DNA from: Micropterix aruncella
Taxonomy: Eukaryota > Arthropoda > Insecta > Lepidoptera > Micropterigidae
Assembly (NCBI GenBank): GCA_944548615.1
Contig: CALYMY010000086.1
Coordinates: 62,001-126,000, forward strand
Reading direction: 5' to 3'
DNA length: 64,000 nucleotides
Shown here: piece by piece, positions 47,302-60,020 of the stretch
Layout of the letters: every line of letters begins with the position of its first letter
Numbering within the stretch: position 1 is the first letter of the stretch
Position numbers and translations under genes: made by a program
The notes under the pieces: generated by a model
Seen by the model: only the letters and a program-made list of their open reading frames with translations
The model's database searches: none
What the model was told of the DNA's origin: nothing

Positions 47302-48500
47302 GACGAGGGAACTCCTCAACGGTCAACCGTAGAGACGTGAAATTTGGTATAGGCATTCCATTATGATGGCAATTACTAAGTTCCACCATGACATGGCTGC
47401 TGCACCCAGGGTTGGCTCCCGACGAGGGAACTCCTCAACGGTCAACCCTAGAGACGTGAAATTTGTTATAGCCATTCCATTATGATGGCAATTACTAAGT
47501 TCCACCATGACATGGCTGCTGCACCCAGGGTTGGCTCCCGACGAGGGAACTCCTCAACGGTCAACCGTAGAGACGTGAAATTTGGTATAGGCATTCCATT
47601 ATGATGGCAATTTCTAAGTTCCACCATGACATCGCTGCTGCACCCAGGGTTGGCTCCCGACGAGGAAACTCCTCAACGGTCAACCGTAGAGACGTGAAAT
47701 TTGGTATAGGCATTCCATTATGATGGCAATTACTAAGTTCCACCATGACATGGCTGCTGCACCCAGGGTTGGCTCCCGACGAGGGAACTCCTCAACGGTC
47801 AACCGTAGAGACGTGAAATTTGGTATAGGCATTCCATTATGATGGCAATTTCTAAGTTCCACCATGACATCGCTGCTGCACCCAGGGTTGGCTCCCGACG
47901 AGGAAACTCCTCAACGGTCAACCGTAGAGACGTGAAATTTGGTATAGGCATTCCATTATGATGGCAATTACTAAGTTCCACCATGACATGGCTGCTGCAA
48001 CCAGGGTTGGCTCCCGACGAGGGAACTCCTCAACGGTCAACCGTAGAGACGTGAAATTTGGTATAGGCATTCCATTATGATGGCAATTACTAAGTTCCAC
48101 CATGACATGGCTGCTGCACCCAGGGTTGGCTCCCGACGAGGGAACTCCTCAACGGTCAACCGTAGAGACGTGAAATTTGGTATAGGCATTCCATTATTAT
48201 GGCAATTTCTAAGTTCCACCATGACATCGCTGCTGCACCCAGGGTTGGCTCCCGACGAGGAAACTCCTCAACGGTCAACCGTAGAGACGTGAAATTTGGT
48301 ATAGGCATTCCATTATGATGGCAATTACTAAGTTCCACCATGACATGGCTGCTGCACCCAGGGTTGGCTCCCGACGAGGGAACTCCTCAACGGTCAACCG
48401 TAGAGACGTGAAATTTGGTATAGGCATTCCATTATGATGGCAATTACTAAGTTCCACCATGACATGGCTGCTGCACCCAGGGTTGGCTCCCGACGAGGGA
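47302..48500. repeat. A array 15 (10 x 119 bp + 9)
   Basis: Private CTGCAACCAGGG near 47994 in a monomer that usually has CATCCAGG. Confidence 0.96.
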
Positions 48501-49717
48501 AGCTTCATTTTGAACATAGAAATTGTTATGAAAAAATCACATTTTTCGAAATAAATCGAGATAGAGTAAACCTACCGCGTTGCGGACTTTGGAGAGATCG
48601 ACACCCCGCTTAAGCTCTACAAAATGGCATTTTTGAAATTTTGACATTTTGAAAATTTTTATATAGAATTTCATTTTAAACATAGAAATTATAATGAAAA
48701 AATCACATTTTTCGAAAAAGATCGTGATAGAGTAAACCTATAGCGTTACGGCGTTCGGACAGAACGACGGCCTTGGTATTCTCTTCGAAATGGCATTTTC
48801 GAAATTTTGACATTTTGAAATTTTTTATATAAACTTTCATTTTGAACATAGAAATTGTTATGAATAAATGACATTTTTCAAAAAAGACCGTGATAGAGTA
48901 AATTAAACGCGTTACAGTGTTCCGGCAGAACGAAGGCCTTTGAAATCTCTACGAAATGGCATTTTCGAAATTTTGACATTTTGAAATTTTTTATACAAAC
49001 TTTCATTTTGAACATAGAAATTGTTATGAATAAATGTCATTTTTCGAAAAAGACTGTGATAGAGTAAATCAAACGCGTTACGGTGTTCGGACAGAACGAA
49101 GGCCTTTGAAAACTCTACGAAATGGCATTTTCGAAATTTTGACATTTTGAAATATTTTATATAAACTTTCATTTTGAACATAGAAATTGTTATGAAAAAA
49201 TCACATTTTTCACAAAAGAACGAGATAGAGTAAATAAAACGCGTTACGGTGTTTGGACAGAACGAAGGCCTTTGAAATCTCTACGAAATGGCATTTTCGA
49301 AATTTTGACATTTTGAAATTTTTTATATAAACTATCATTTTGAACATAGAAATTGTTATGAATAAATGTCATTTTTCGAAAAAGACCGTGATAGAGTAAA
49401 TAAAACGCGTTACGGTGTTCGGACAGAACGAAGGCCTTTGAAATCTCTACGAAATGGCATTTTCGAAATTTTGACATTTTGAAATTTTTTATACAAACTT
49501 TCATTTTGGACATAGAAATTGTTATGAATAAATGTCATTTTTCGAAAAAGACCGTGATAGAGTAAATCAAACGCGTTACGTTGTTCGGGCAGAACGAAGG
49601 CCTTTGAAATCTCTACGAAATGGCATTTTCGAAATTTTGACATTTTGAAATTTTTTATATAAACTTTCATTTTGAACATAGAAATTGTTATGAAAAAATC
49701 ACATTTTTCGAAATAAA
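48501..49717. repeat. B array 15 (7 x 166 bp + 55)
   Basis: Carries AACTATCATTTTG near 49331, matching B array 11 at offset 12995. Confidence 0.96.
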
Positions 49718-49730
49718 TTGGCTCCCGACG

Positions 49731-50437
49731 TTTGAGGGCTATTTCGCTAAAAGGCATCAATTATAGTCCTCCCTGTTTATTATTATCTAATAGAGTTTTG
49801 CTTTGCGCATCTAACGCTTCTTTTAATTTTCAAATCTGATTAATATTAACGGAATTATAGACGATTTAATATCTGTATAGGTATATTGATTTATCGATTT
49901 AACGGTTTTGTTTCCATAGTAACGAGCTCGGGCGGTGGCCCGACTCGCAATAGAATATTTATCGATTTAACGATTTCTGTTTCTATGGTAACTTCAGCCC
50001 TCGTCATACTTGCAAAAGTTTATTTATCGATTTTACGATTTTTGTTTTCAATAGTAGCGATCCGAGCCAAGGGAGTTTTAGTATTTTTCCCGCGGCTTCG
50101 TTTAATAAATTAAATATTATATTCTTTATTTTATCATATACACACAAGCGAGGTGTCAAAAGATAGGGTTTTAGAACGCTTTTCATTTCATTGCTTCTGC
50201 TTTTTATCTCGTCTTCTTCTTCTTCTTTAATTACTTTTCAATACTATTTAATCTGTGCTTTTTCATTTTCATTTTCAGTGCCTTTGATCAACGAGAAGAG
50301 ACAATATGGAGACCACAGAAATAGAAGTGCCGTTTCGGAATTTCGAAGAAATACCGGAACGAGCCAGAGATATTGCCCGCGAGGCGTTAAACGAATTAAA
50401 AGGAGTAAACAACCTACGGAAAGAGGTACGTGACAAG
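49731..50437 (+). repeat. Module C16
   Basis: Equivalent of C12 at offset 12995, with the GTACGTGAC donor form. Confidence 0.93.
50306..50425 (+). CDS. Candidate first coding exon, copy 16
   Basis: Intact 40-codon frame; exon 50279-50425. Read-through would stop at 50476. Confidence 0.42.
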
Positions 50438-52112
50438 GACGAGGGAACTCCTCAACGGTCAACCGTAGAGACGTGAAATTTGGTATAGGCATTCCATTAT
50501 GATGGCAATTACTAAGTTCCACCATGACATGGCTGCTGCACCCAGGGTTGGCTCCCGACGAGGGAACTCCTCAACGGTCAACCCTAGAGACGTGAAATTT
50601 GTTATAGCCATTCCATTATGATGGCAATTACTAAGTTCCACCATGACATGGCTGCTGCACCCAGGGTTGGCTCCCGACGAGGGAACTCCTCAACGGTCAA
50701 CCGTAGAGACGTGAAATTTGGTATAGGCATTCCATTATGATGGCAATTTCTAAGTTCCACCATGACATCGCTGCTGCACCCAGGGTTGGCTCCCGACGAG
50801 GAAACTCCTCAACGGTCAACCGTAGAGACGTGAAATTTGGTATAGGCATTCCATTATGATGGCAATTTCTAAGTTCCACCATGACATCGCTGCTGCACCC
50901 AGGGTTGGCTCCCGACGAGGAAACTCCTCAACGGTCAACCGTAGAGACGTGAAATTTGGTATAGGCATTCCATTATGATGGCAATTTCTAAGTTCCACCA
51001 TGACATCGCTGCTGCACCCAGGGTTGGCTCCCGACGAGGAAACTCCTCAACGGTCAACCGTAGAGACGTGAAATTTGGTATAGGCATTCCATTATGATGG
51101 CAATTACTAAGTTCCACCATGACATGGCTGCTGCATCCAGGGTTGGCTCCCGACGAGGGAACTCCTCAACGGTCAACCGTAGAGACGTGAAATTTAGTAT
51201 AGGCATTCCATTATGATGGCAATTACTAAGTTCCACCATGACATGGCTGCTGCACCCAGGGTTGGCTCCCGACGAGGGAACTCCTCAACGGTCAACCGTA
51301 GAGACGTGAAATTTGGTATAGGCATTCCATTATGATGGCAATTTCTAAGTTCCACCATGACATCGCTGCTGCACCCAGGGTTGGCTCCCGACGAGGAAAC
51401 TCCTCAACGGTCAACCGTAGAGACGTGAAATTTGGTATAGGCATTCCATTATGATGGCAATTACTAAGTTCCACCATGACATGGCTGCTGCATCCAGGGT
51501 TGGCTCCCGACGAGGGAACTCCTCAACGGTCAACCGTAGAGACGTGAAATTTGGTATAGGCATTCCATTATGATGGCAATTACTAAGTTCCACCATGACA
51601 TGGCTGCTGCACCCAGGGTTGGCTCCCGACGAGGGAACTCCTCAACGGTCAACCGTAGAGACGTGAAATTTGGTATAGGCATTCCATTATGATGGCAATT
51701 TCTAAGTTCCACCATGACATGGCTGCTGCACCCAGGGTTGGCTCCCGACGAGGGAACTCCTCAACGGTCAACCGTAGAGACGTGAAATTTGGTATAGGCA
51801 TTCCATTATTATGGCAATTTCTAAGTTCCACCATGACATCGCTGCTGCACCCAGGGTTGGCTCCCGACGAGGAAACTCCTCAACGGTCAACCGTAGAGAC
51901 GTGAAATTTGGTATAGGCATTCCATTATGATGGCAATTACTAAGTTCCACCATGACATGGCTGCTGCACCCAGGGTTGGCTCCCGACGAGGGAACTCCTC
52001 AACGGTCAACCGTAGAGACGTGAAATTTGGTATAGGCATTCCATTATGATGGCAATTACTAAGTTCCACCATGACATGGCTGCTGCACCCAGGGTTGGCT
52101 CCGGACGAGGGA
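50438..52112. repeat. A array 16 (14 x 119 bp + 9)
   Basis: Order as in array 12, with private AATTTAGTAT (51193) and CTCCGGACG at the right end (52101). Confidence 0.96.
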
Positions 52113-53329
52113 AGCTTCATTTTGAACATAGAAATTGTTATGAAAAAATCACATTTTTCGAAATAAATCGAGATAGAGTAAACCTACCGCGTTGCGGACT
52201 TTGGAGAGATCGACACCCCGCTTAAGCTCTACAAAATGGCATTTTTGAAATTTTGACATTTTGAAAATTTTTATATAGAATTTCATTTTAAACATAGAAA
52301 TTATAATGAAAAAATCACATTTTTCGAAAAAGATCGTGATAGAGTAAACCTATAGCGTTACGGCGTTCGGACAGAACGACGGCCTTGGTATTCTCTTCGA
52401 AATGGCATTTTCGAAATTTTGACATTTTGAAATTTTTTATATAAACTTTCATTTTGAACATAGAAATTGTTATGAATAAATGACATTTTTCTAAAAAGAC
52501 CGTGATAGAGTAAATTAAACGCGTTACGGTGTTCCGGCAGAACGAAGGCCTTTGAAATCTCTACGAAATGGCATTTTCGAAATTTTGACATTTTGAAATT
52601 TTTTATACAAACTTTCATTTTGAACATAGAAATTGTTATGAATAAATGTCATTTTTCGAAAAAGACCGTGATAGAGTAAATCAAACGCGTTACGGTGTTC
52701 GGACAGAACGAAGGCCTTTGAAAACTCTACGAAATGGCATTTTCGAAATTTTGACATTTTGAAATATTTTATATAAACTTTCATTTTGAACATAGAAATT
52801 GTTATGAAAAAATCACATTTTTCACAAAAGAACGAGATAGAGTAAATAAAACGCGTTACGGTGTTTGGACAGAACGAAGGCCTTTGAAATCTCTACGAAA
52901 TGGCATTTTCGAAATTTTGACATTTTGAAATTTTTTATATAAACTTTCATTTTGAACATAGAAATTGTTATGAATAAATGTCATTTTTCGAAAAAGACCG
53001 TGATAGAGTAAATAAAACGCGTTACGGTGTTCGGACAGAACGAAGGCCTTTGAAATCTCTACGAAATGGCATTTTCGAAATTTTGACATTTTGAAATTTT
53101 TTATACAAACTTTCATTTTGGACATAGAAATTGTTATGAATAAATGTCATTTTTCGAAAAAGACCGTGATAGAGTAAATCAAACGCGTTACGTTGTTCGG
53201 GCAGAACGAAGGCCTTTGAAATCTCTACGAAATGGCATTTTCGAAATTTTGACATTTTGAAATTTTTTATATAAACTTTCATTTTGAACATAGAAATTGT
53301 TATGAAAAAATCACATTTTTCGAAATAAA
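52113..53329. repeat. B array 16 (7 x 166 bp + 55)
   Basis: Private TTCTAAAAAG near 52489, where other copies have TTCAAAAAAG. Confidence 0.96.
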
Positions 53330-53342
53330 TTGGCTCCCGACG

Positions 53343-54049
53343 TTTGAGGGCTATTTCGCTAAAAGGCATCAATTATAGTCCTCCCTGTTTATTATTATCT
53401 AATAGAGTTTTGCTTTGCGCATCTAACGCTTCTTTTAATTTTCAAATCTGATTAATATTAACGGAATTATAGACGATTTAATATCTGTATAGGTATATTG
53501 ATTTATCGATTTAACGGTTTTGTTTCCATAGTAACGAGCTCGGGCGGTGGCCCGACTCGCAATAGAATATTTATCGATTTAACGATTTCTGTTTCTATGG
53601 TAACTTCAGCCCTCGTCATACTTGCAAAAGTTTATTTATCGATTTTACGATTTTTGTTTTCAATAGTAGCGATCCGAGCCAAGGGAGTTTTAGTATTTTT
53701 CCCGCGGCTTCGTTTAATAAATTAAATATTATATTCTTTATTTTATCATATACACACAAGCGAGGTGTCAAAAGATAGGGTTTTAGAACGCTTTTCATTT
53801 CATTGCTTCTGCTTTTTATCTCGTCTTCTTCTTCTTCTTTAATTACTTTTCAATACTATTTAATCTGTGCTTTTTCATTTTCATTTTCAGTGCCTTTGAT
53901 CAACGAGAAGAGACAATATGGAGACCACAGAAATAGAAGTGCCGTTTCGGAATTTCGAAGAAATACCGGAACGAGCCAGAGATATTGCCCGCGAGGCGTT
54001 AAACGAATTAAAAGGAGTAAACAACCTACGGAAAGAGGTACGTGCCAAG
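53343..54049 (+). repeat. Module C17
   Basis: Equivalent of C13 at offset 12995, with the GTACGTGCC donor form. Confidence 0.93.
53918..54037 (+). CDS. Candidate first coding exon, copy 17
   Basis: Intact 40-codon frame; exon 53891-54037. Read-through would stop at 54088. Confidence 0.42.
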
Positions 54050-55248
54050 GACGAGGGAACTCCTCAACGGTCAACCGTAGAGACGTGAAATTTGGTATAG
54101 GCATTCCATTATGATGGCAATTACTAAGTTCCACCATGACATGGCTGCTGCACCCAGGGTTGGCTCCCGACGAGGGAACTCCTCAACGGTCAACCCTAGA
54201 GACGTGAAATTTGTTATAGCCATTCCATTATGATGGCAATTACTAAGTTCCACCATGACATGGCTGCTGCACCCAGGGTTGGCTCCCGACGAGGGAACTC
54301 CTCAACGGTCAACCGTAGAGACGTGAAATTTGGTATAGGCATTCCATAATGATGGCAATTTCTAAGTTCCACCATGACATCGCTGCTGCACCCAGGGTTG
54401 GCTCCCGACGAGGAAACTCCTCAACGGTCAACCGTAGAGACGTGAAATTTGGTATAGGCATTCCATTATGATGGCAATTTCTAAGTTCCACCATGACATC
54501 GCTGCTGCACCCAGGGTTGGCTCCCGACGAGGAAACTCCTCAACGGTCAACCGTAGAGACGTGAAATTTGGTATAGGCATTCCATTATGATGGCAATTTC
54601 TAAGTTCCACCATGACATCGCTGCTGCACCCAGGGTTGGCTCCCGACGAGGAAACTCCTCAACGGTCAACCGTAGAGACGTGAAATTTGGTATAGGCATT
54701 CCATTATGATGGCAATTACTAAGTTCCACCATGACATGGCTGCTGCATCCAGGGTTGGCTCCCGACGAGGGAACTCCTCAACGGTCAACCGTAGAGACGT
54801 GAAATTTGGTATAGGCATTCCATTATGATGGCAATTACTAAGTTCCACCATGACATGGCTGCTGCACCCAGGGTTGGCTCCCGACGAGGGAACTCCTCAA
54901 CGGTCAACCGTAGAGACGTGAAATTTGGTATAGGCATTCCATTATGATGGCAATTTCTAAGTTCCACCATGACATCGCTGCTGCACCCAGGGTTGGCTCC
55001 CGACGAGGAAACTCCTCAACGGTCAACCGTAGAGACGTGAAATTTGGTATAGGCATTCCATTATGATGGCAATTACTAAGTTCCACCATGACATGGCTGC
55101 TGCATCCAGGGTTGGCTCCCGACGAGGGAACTCCTCAACGGTCAACCGTAGAGACGTGAAATTTGGTATAGGCATTCCATTATGATGGCAATTACTAAGT
55201 TCCACCATGACATGGCTGCTGCACCCAGGGTTGGCTCCCGACGAGGGA
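54050..55248. repeat. A array 17 (10 x 119 bp + 9)
   Basis: Carries CCATAATG at 54344, as array 13, but keeps the normal GTTCCACCATG where array 13 is mutated. Confidence 0.96.
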
Positions 55249-56797
55249 AGCTTCATTTTGAACATAGAAATTGTTATGAAAAAATCACATTTTTCGAAAT
55301 AAATCGAGATAGAGTAAACCTACCGCGTTGCGGACTTTGGAGAGATCGACACCCCGCTTAAGCTCTACAAAATGGCATTTTTGAAATTTTGACATTTTGA
55401 AAATTTTTATATAGAATTTCATTTTAAACATAGAAATTATAATGAAAAAATCACATTTTTCGAAAAAGATCGTGATAGAGTAAACCTATAGCGTTACGGC
55501 GTTCGGACAGAACGACGGCCTTGGTATTCTCTTCGAAATGGCATTTTCGAAATTTTGACATTTTGAAATTTTTTATATAAACTTTCATTTTGAACATAGA
55601 AATTGTTATGAATAAATGACATTTTTCAAAAAAGACCGTGATAGAGTAAATCAAACGCGTTACGGTGTTCGGACAGAACGAAGGCCTTTGAAAACTCTAC
55701 GAAATGGCATTTTCGAAATTTTGACATTTTGAAATATTTTATATAAACTTTCATTTTGAACATAGAAATTGTTATGAAAAAATCACATTTTTCACAAAAG
55801 AACGAGATAGAGTAAATAAAACGCGTTACGGTGTTTGGACAGAACGAAGGCCTTTAAAATCTCTACGAAATGGCATTTTCGAAATTTTGACATTTTGAAA
55901 TTTTTTATATAAACTTTCATTTTGAACATAGAAATTGTTATGAATAAATGTCATTTTTCGAAAAAGACCGTGATAGAGTAAATAAAACGCGTTACGGTGT
56001 TCGGACAGAACGAAGGCCTTTGAAATCTCTACGAAATGGCATTTTCGAAATTTTGACATTTTGAAATTTTTTATACAAACTTTCATTTTGAACATAGAAA
56101 TTGTTATGAATAAATGTCATTTTTCGAAAAAGACCGTGATAGAGTAAATCAAACGCGTTACGGTGTTCGGACAGAACGAAGGCCTTTGAAAACTCTACGA
56201 AATGGCATTTTCGAAATTTTGACATTTTGAAATATTTTATATAAACTTTCATTTTGAACATAGAAATTGTTATGAAAAAATCACATTTTTCACAAAAGAA
56301 CGAGATAGAGTAAATAAAACGCGTTACGGTGTTTGGACAGAACGAAGGCCTTTGAAATCTCTACGAAATGGCATTTTCGAAATTTTGACATTTTGAAATT
56401 TTTTATATAAACTTTCATTTTGAACATAGAAATTGTTATGAATAAATGTCATTTTTCGAAAAAGACCGTGATAGAGTAAATAAAACGCGTTACGGTGTTC
56501 GGACAGAACGAAGGCCTTTGAAATCTCTACGAAATGGCATTTTCGAAATTTTGACATTTTGAAATTTTTTATACAAACTTTCATTTTGGACATAGAAATT
56601 GTTATGAATAAATGTCATTTTTCGAAAAAGACCGTGATAGAGTAAATCAAACGCGTTACGTTGTTCGGGCAGAACGAAGGCCTTTGAAATCTCTACGAAA
56701 TGGCATTTTCGAAATTTTGACATTTTGAAATTTTTTATATAAACTTTCATTTTGAACATAGAAATTGTTATGAAAAAATCACATTTTTCGAAATAAA
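55249..56797. repeat. B array 17 (9 x 166 bp + 55)
   Basis: Same extended form and GCCTTTAAAATC marker as B array 13. Confidence 0.96.
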
Positions 56798-56810
56798 TTG
56801 GCTCCCGACG

Positions 56811-57517
56811 TTTGAGGGCTATTTCGCTAAAAGGCATCAATTATAGTCCTCCCTGTTTATTATTATCTAATAGAGTTTTGCTTTGCGCATCTAACGCTTC
56901 TTTTAATTTTCAAATCTGATTAATATTAACGGAATTATAGACGATTTAATATCTGTATAGGTATATTGATTTATCGATTTAACGGTTTTGTTTCCATAGT
57001 AACGAGCTCGGGCGGTGGCCCGACTCGCAATAGAATATTTATCGATTTAACGATTTCTGTTTCTATGGTAACTTCAGCCCTCGTCATACTTGCAAAAGTT
57101 TATTTATCGATTTTACGATTTTTGTTTTCAATAGTAGCGATCCGAGCCAAGGGAGTTTTAGTATTTTTCCCGCGGCTTCGTTTAATAAATTAAATATTAT
57201 ATTCTTTATTTTATCATATACACACAAGCGAGGTGTCAAAAGATAGGGTTTTAGAACGCTTTTCATTTCATTGCTTCTGCTTTTTATCTCGTCTTCTTCT
57301 TCTTCTTTAATTACTTTTCAATACTATTTAATCTGTGCTTTTTCATTTTCATTTTCAGTGCCTTTGATCAACGAGAAGAGACAATATGGAGACCACAGAA
57401 ATAGAAGTGCCGTTTCGGAATTTCGAAGAAATACCGGAACGAGCCAGAGATATTGCCCGCGAGGCGTTAAACGAATTAAAAGGAGTAAACAACCTACGGA
57501 AAGAGGTACGTGACAAG
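56811..57517 (+). repeat. Module C18
   Basis: Last module C before the array ends. Standard 707-bp copy with the GTACGTGAC donor form. Confidence 0.93.
57386..57505 (+). CDS. Candidate first coding exon, copy 18
   Basis: Intact 40-codon frame; exon 57359-57505. Read-through would stop at 57556. Confidence 0.42.
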
Positions 57518-59192
57518 GACGAGGGAACTCCTCAACGGTCAACCGTAGAGACGTGAAATTTGGTATAGGCATTCCATTATGATGGCAATTACTAAGTTCC
57601 ACCATGACATGGCTGCTGCACCCAGGGTTGGCTCCCGACGAGGGAACTCCTCAACGGTCAACCCTAGAGACGTGAAATTTGTTATAGCCATTCCATTATG
57701 ATGGCAATTACTAAGTTCCACCATGACATGGCTGCTGCACCCAGGGTTGGCTCCCGACGAGGGAACTCCTCAACGGTCAACCGTAGAGACGTGAAATTTG
57801 GTATAGGCATTCCATTATGATGGCAATTTCTAAGTTCCACCATGACATCGCTGCTGCACCCAGGGTTGGCTCCCGACGAGGAAACTCCTCAACGGTCAAC
57901 CGTAGAGACGTGAAATTTGGTATAGGCATTCCATTATGATGGCAATTTCTAAGTTCCACCATGACATCGCTGCTGCACCCAGGGTTGGCTCCCGACGAGG
58001 AAACTCCTCAACGGTCAACCGTAGAGACGTGAAATTTGGTATAGGCATTCCATTATGATGGCAATTTCTAAGTTCCACCATGACATCGCTGCTGCACCCA
58101 GGGTTGGCTCCCGACGAGGAAACTCCTCAACGGTCAACCGTAGAGACGTGAAATTTGGTATAGGCATTCCATTATGATGGCAATTACTAAGTTCCACCAT
58201 GACATGGCTGCTGCATCCAGGGTTGGCTCCCGACGAGGGAACTCCTCAACGGTCAACCGTAGAGACGTGAAATTTGGTATAGGCATTCCATTATGATGGC
58301 AATTACTAAGTTCCACCATGACATGGCTGCTGCACCCAGGGTTGGCTCCCGACGAGGGAACTCCTCAACGGTCAACCGTAGAGACGTGAAATTTGGTATA
58401 GGCATTCCATTATGATGGCAATTTCTAAGTTCCACCATGACATCGCTGCTGCACCCAGGGTTGGCTCCCGACGAGGAAACTCCTCAACGGTCAACCGTAG
58501 AGACGTGAAATTTGGTATAGGCATTCCATTATGATGGCAATTACTAAGTTCCACCATGACATGGCTGCTGCATCCAGGGTTGGCTCCCGACGAGGGAACT
58601 CCTCAACGGTCAACCGTAGAGACGTGAAATTTGGTATAGGCATTCCATTATGATGGCAATTACTAAGTTCCACCATGACATGGCTGCTGCACCCAGGGTT
58701 GGCTCCCGACGAGGGAACTCCTCAACGGTCAACCGTAGAGACGTGAAATTTGGTATAGGCATTCCATTATGATGGCAATTTCTAAGTTCCACCATGACAT
58801 GGCTGCTGCACCCAGGGTTGGCTCCCGACGAGGGAACTCCTCAACGGTCAACCGTAGAGACGTGAAATTTGGTATAGGCATTCCATTATTATGGCAATTT
58901 CTAAGTTCCACCATGACATCGCTGCTGCACCCAGGGTTGGCTCCCGACGAGGAAACTCCTCAACGGTCAACCGTAGAGACGTGAAATTTGGTATAGGCAT
59001 TCCATTATGATGGCAATTACTAAGTTCCACCATGACATGGCTGCTGCACCCAGGGTTGGCTCCCGACGAGGGAACTCCTCAACGGTCAACCGTAGAGACG
59101 TGAAATTTGGTATAGGCATTCCATTATGATGGCAATTACTAAGTTCCACCATGACATGGCTGCTGCACCCAGGGTTGGCTCCCGACGAGGGA
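57518..59192. repeat. A array 18 (14 x 119 bp + 9)
   Basis: Same monomer order as arrays 12 and 16. Confidence 0.96.
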
Positions 59193-60020
59193 AGCTTCAT
59201 TTTGAACATAGAAATTGTTATGAAAAAATCACATTTTTCGAAATAAATCGAGATAGAGTAAACCTACCGCGTTGCGGACTTTGGAGAGATCGACACCCCG
59301 CTTAAGCTCTACAAAATGGCATTTTTGAAATTTTGACATTTTGAAAATTTTTATATAGAATTTCATTTTAAACATAGAAATTATAATGAAAAAATCACAT
59401 TTTTCGAAAAAGATCGTGATAGAGTAAACCTATAGCGTTACGGCGTTCGGACAGAACGACGGCCTTGGTATTCTCTTCGAAATGGCATTTTCGAAATTTT
59501 GACATTTTGAAATTTTTTATATAAACTTTCATTTTGAACATAGAAATTGTTATGAATAAATGACATTTTTCAAAAAAGACCGTGATAGAGTAAATTAAAC
59601 GCGTTACGGTGTTCCGGCAGAACGAAGGCCTTTGAAATCTCTACGAAATGGCATTTTCGAAATTTTGACATTTTGAAATTTTTTATACAAACTTTCATTT
59701 TGAACATAGAAATTGTTATGAATAAATGTCATTTTTCGAAAAAGACCGTGATAGAGTAAATCAAACGCGTTACGGTGTTCGGACAGAACGAAGGCCTTTG
59801 AAAACTCTACGAAATGGCATTTTCGAAATTTTGACATTTTGAAATATTTTATATAAACTTTCATTTTGAACATAGAAATTGTTATGAAAAAATCACATTT
59901 TTCACAAAAGAACGAGATAGAGTAAATAAAACGCGTTACGGTGTTTGGACAGAACGAAGGCCTTTGAAATCTCTACGAAATGGCATTTTCGAAATTTTGA
60001 CATTTTGAAATTTTTTATAT
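59193..60020. repeat. B array 18, cut off by a retrotransposon
   Basis: About five 166-bp monomers. The last stops inside GAAATTTTTTATAT, where other monomers continue AAACTTTC. From 60021 the sequence is the TTTA-rich tail of the minus-strand element. Confidence 0.95.

Larger units (their letters stand above)
48095..57795. repeat. Large duplicated block, right copy (offset 12995)
   Basis: Approximate limits. Collinear with the block at 35.1-44.8 kb. Private changes in this copy include AATTTAGTAT near 51193, CTCCGGACG near 52101 and TTCTAAAAAG near 52489. Confidence 0.85.
1..60020. repeat. Composite higher-order satellite array (modules C-A-B)
   Basis: The stretch consists of 18 consecutive higher-order units, each made of a constant 707-bp module C, a tandem array of 119-bp A monomers, a tandem array of 166-bp B monomers and a 13-bp A-derived scrap. 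Distances between equivalent points in C are 1924, 3493, 4701, 1924, 3493, 3493, 4557, 3778, 3255, 2422, 2422, 3612, 3468, 2779, 3136, 3612 and 3468 bp. After subtracting the two retrotransposon insertions (1091 and 945 bp), all are explained by whole numbers of A and B monomers. Length variation by monomer steps is the expected signature of unequal exchange. The array runs off the left window edge and stops at 60020, where a retrotransposon tail begins. Confidence 0.97.

Noticed and set aside
1..60020. CRISPR-like array of direct repeats
   Set aside because: A and B monomers are contiguous with no unique spacers, are too long, and lie in eukaryotic retrotransposon-rich DNA with no cas genes.
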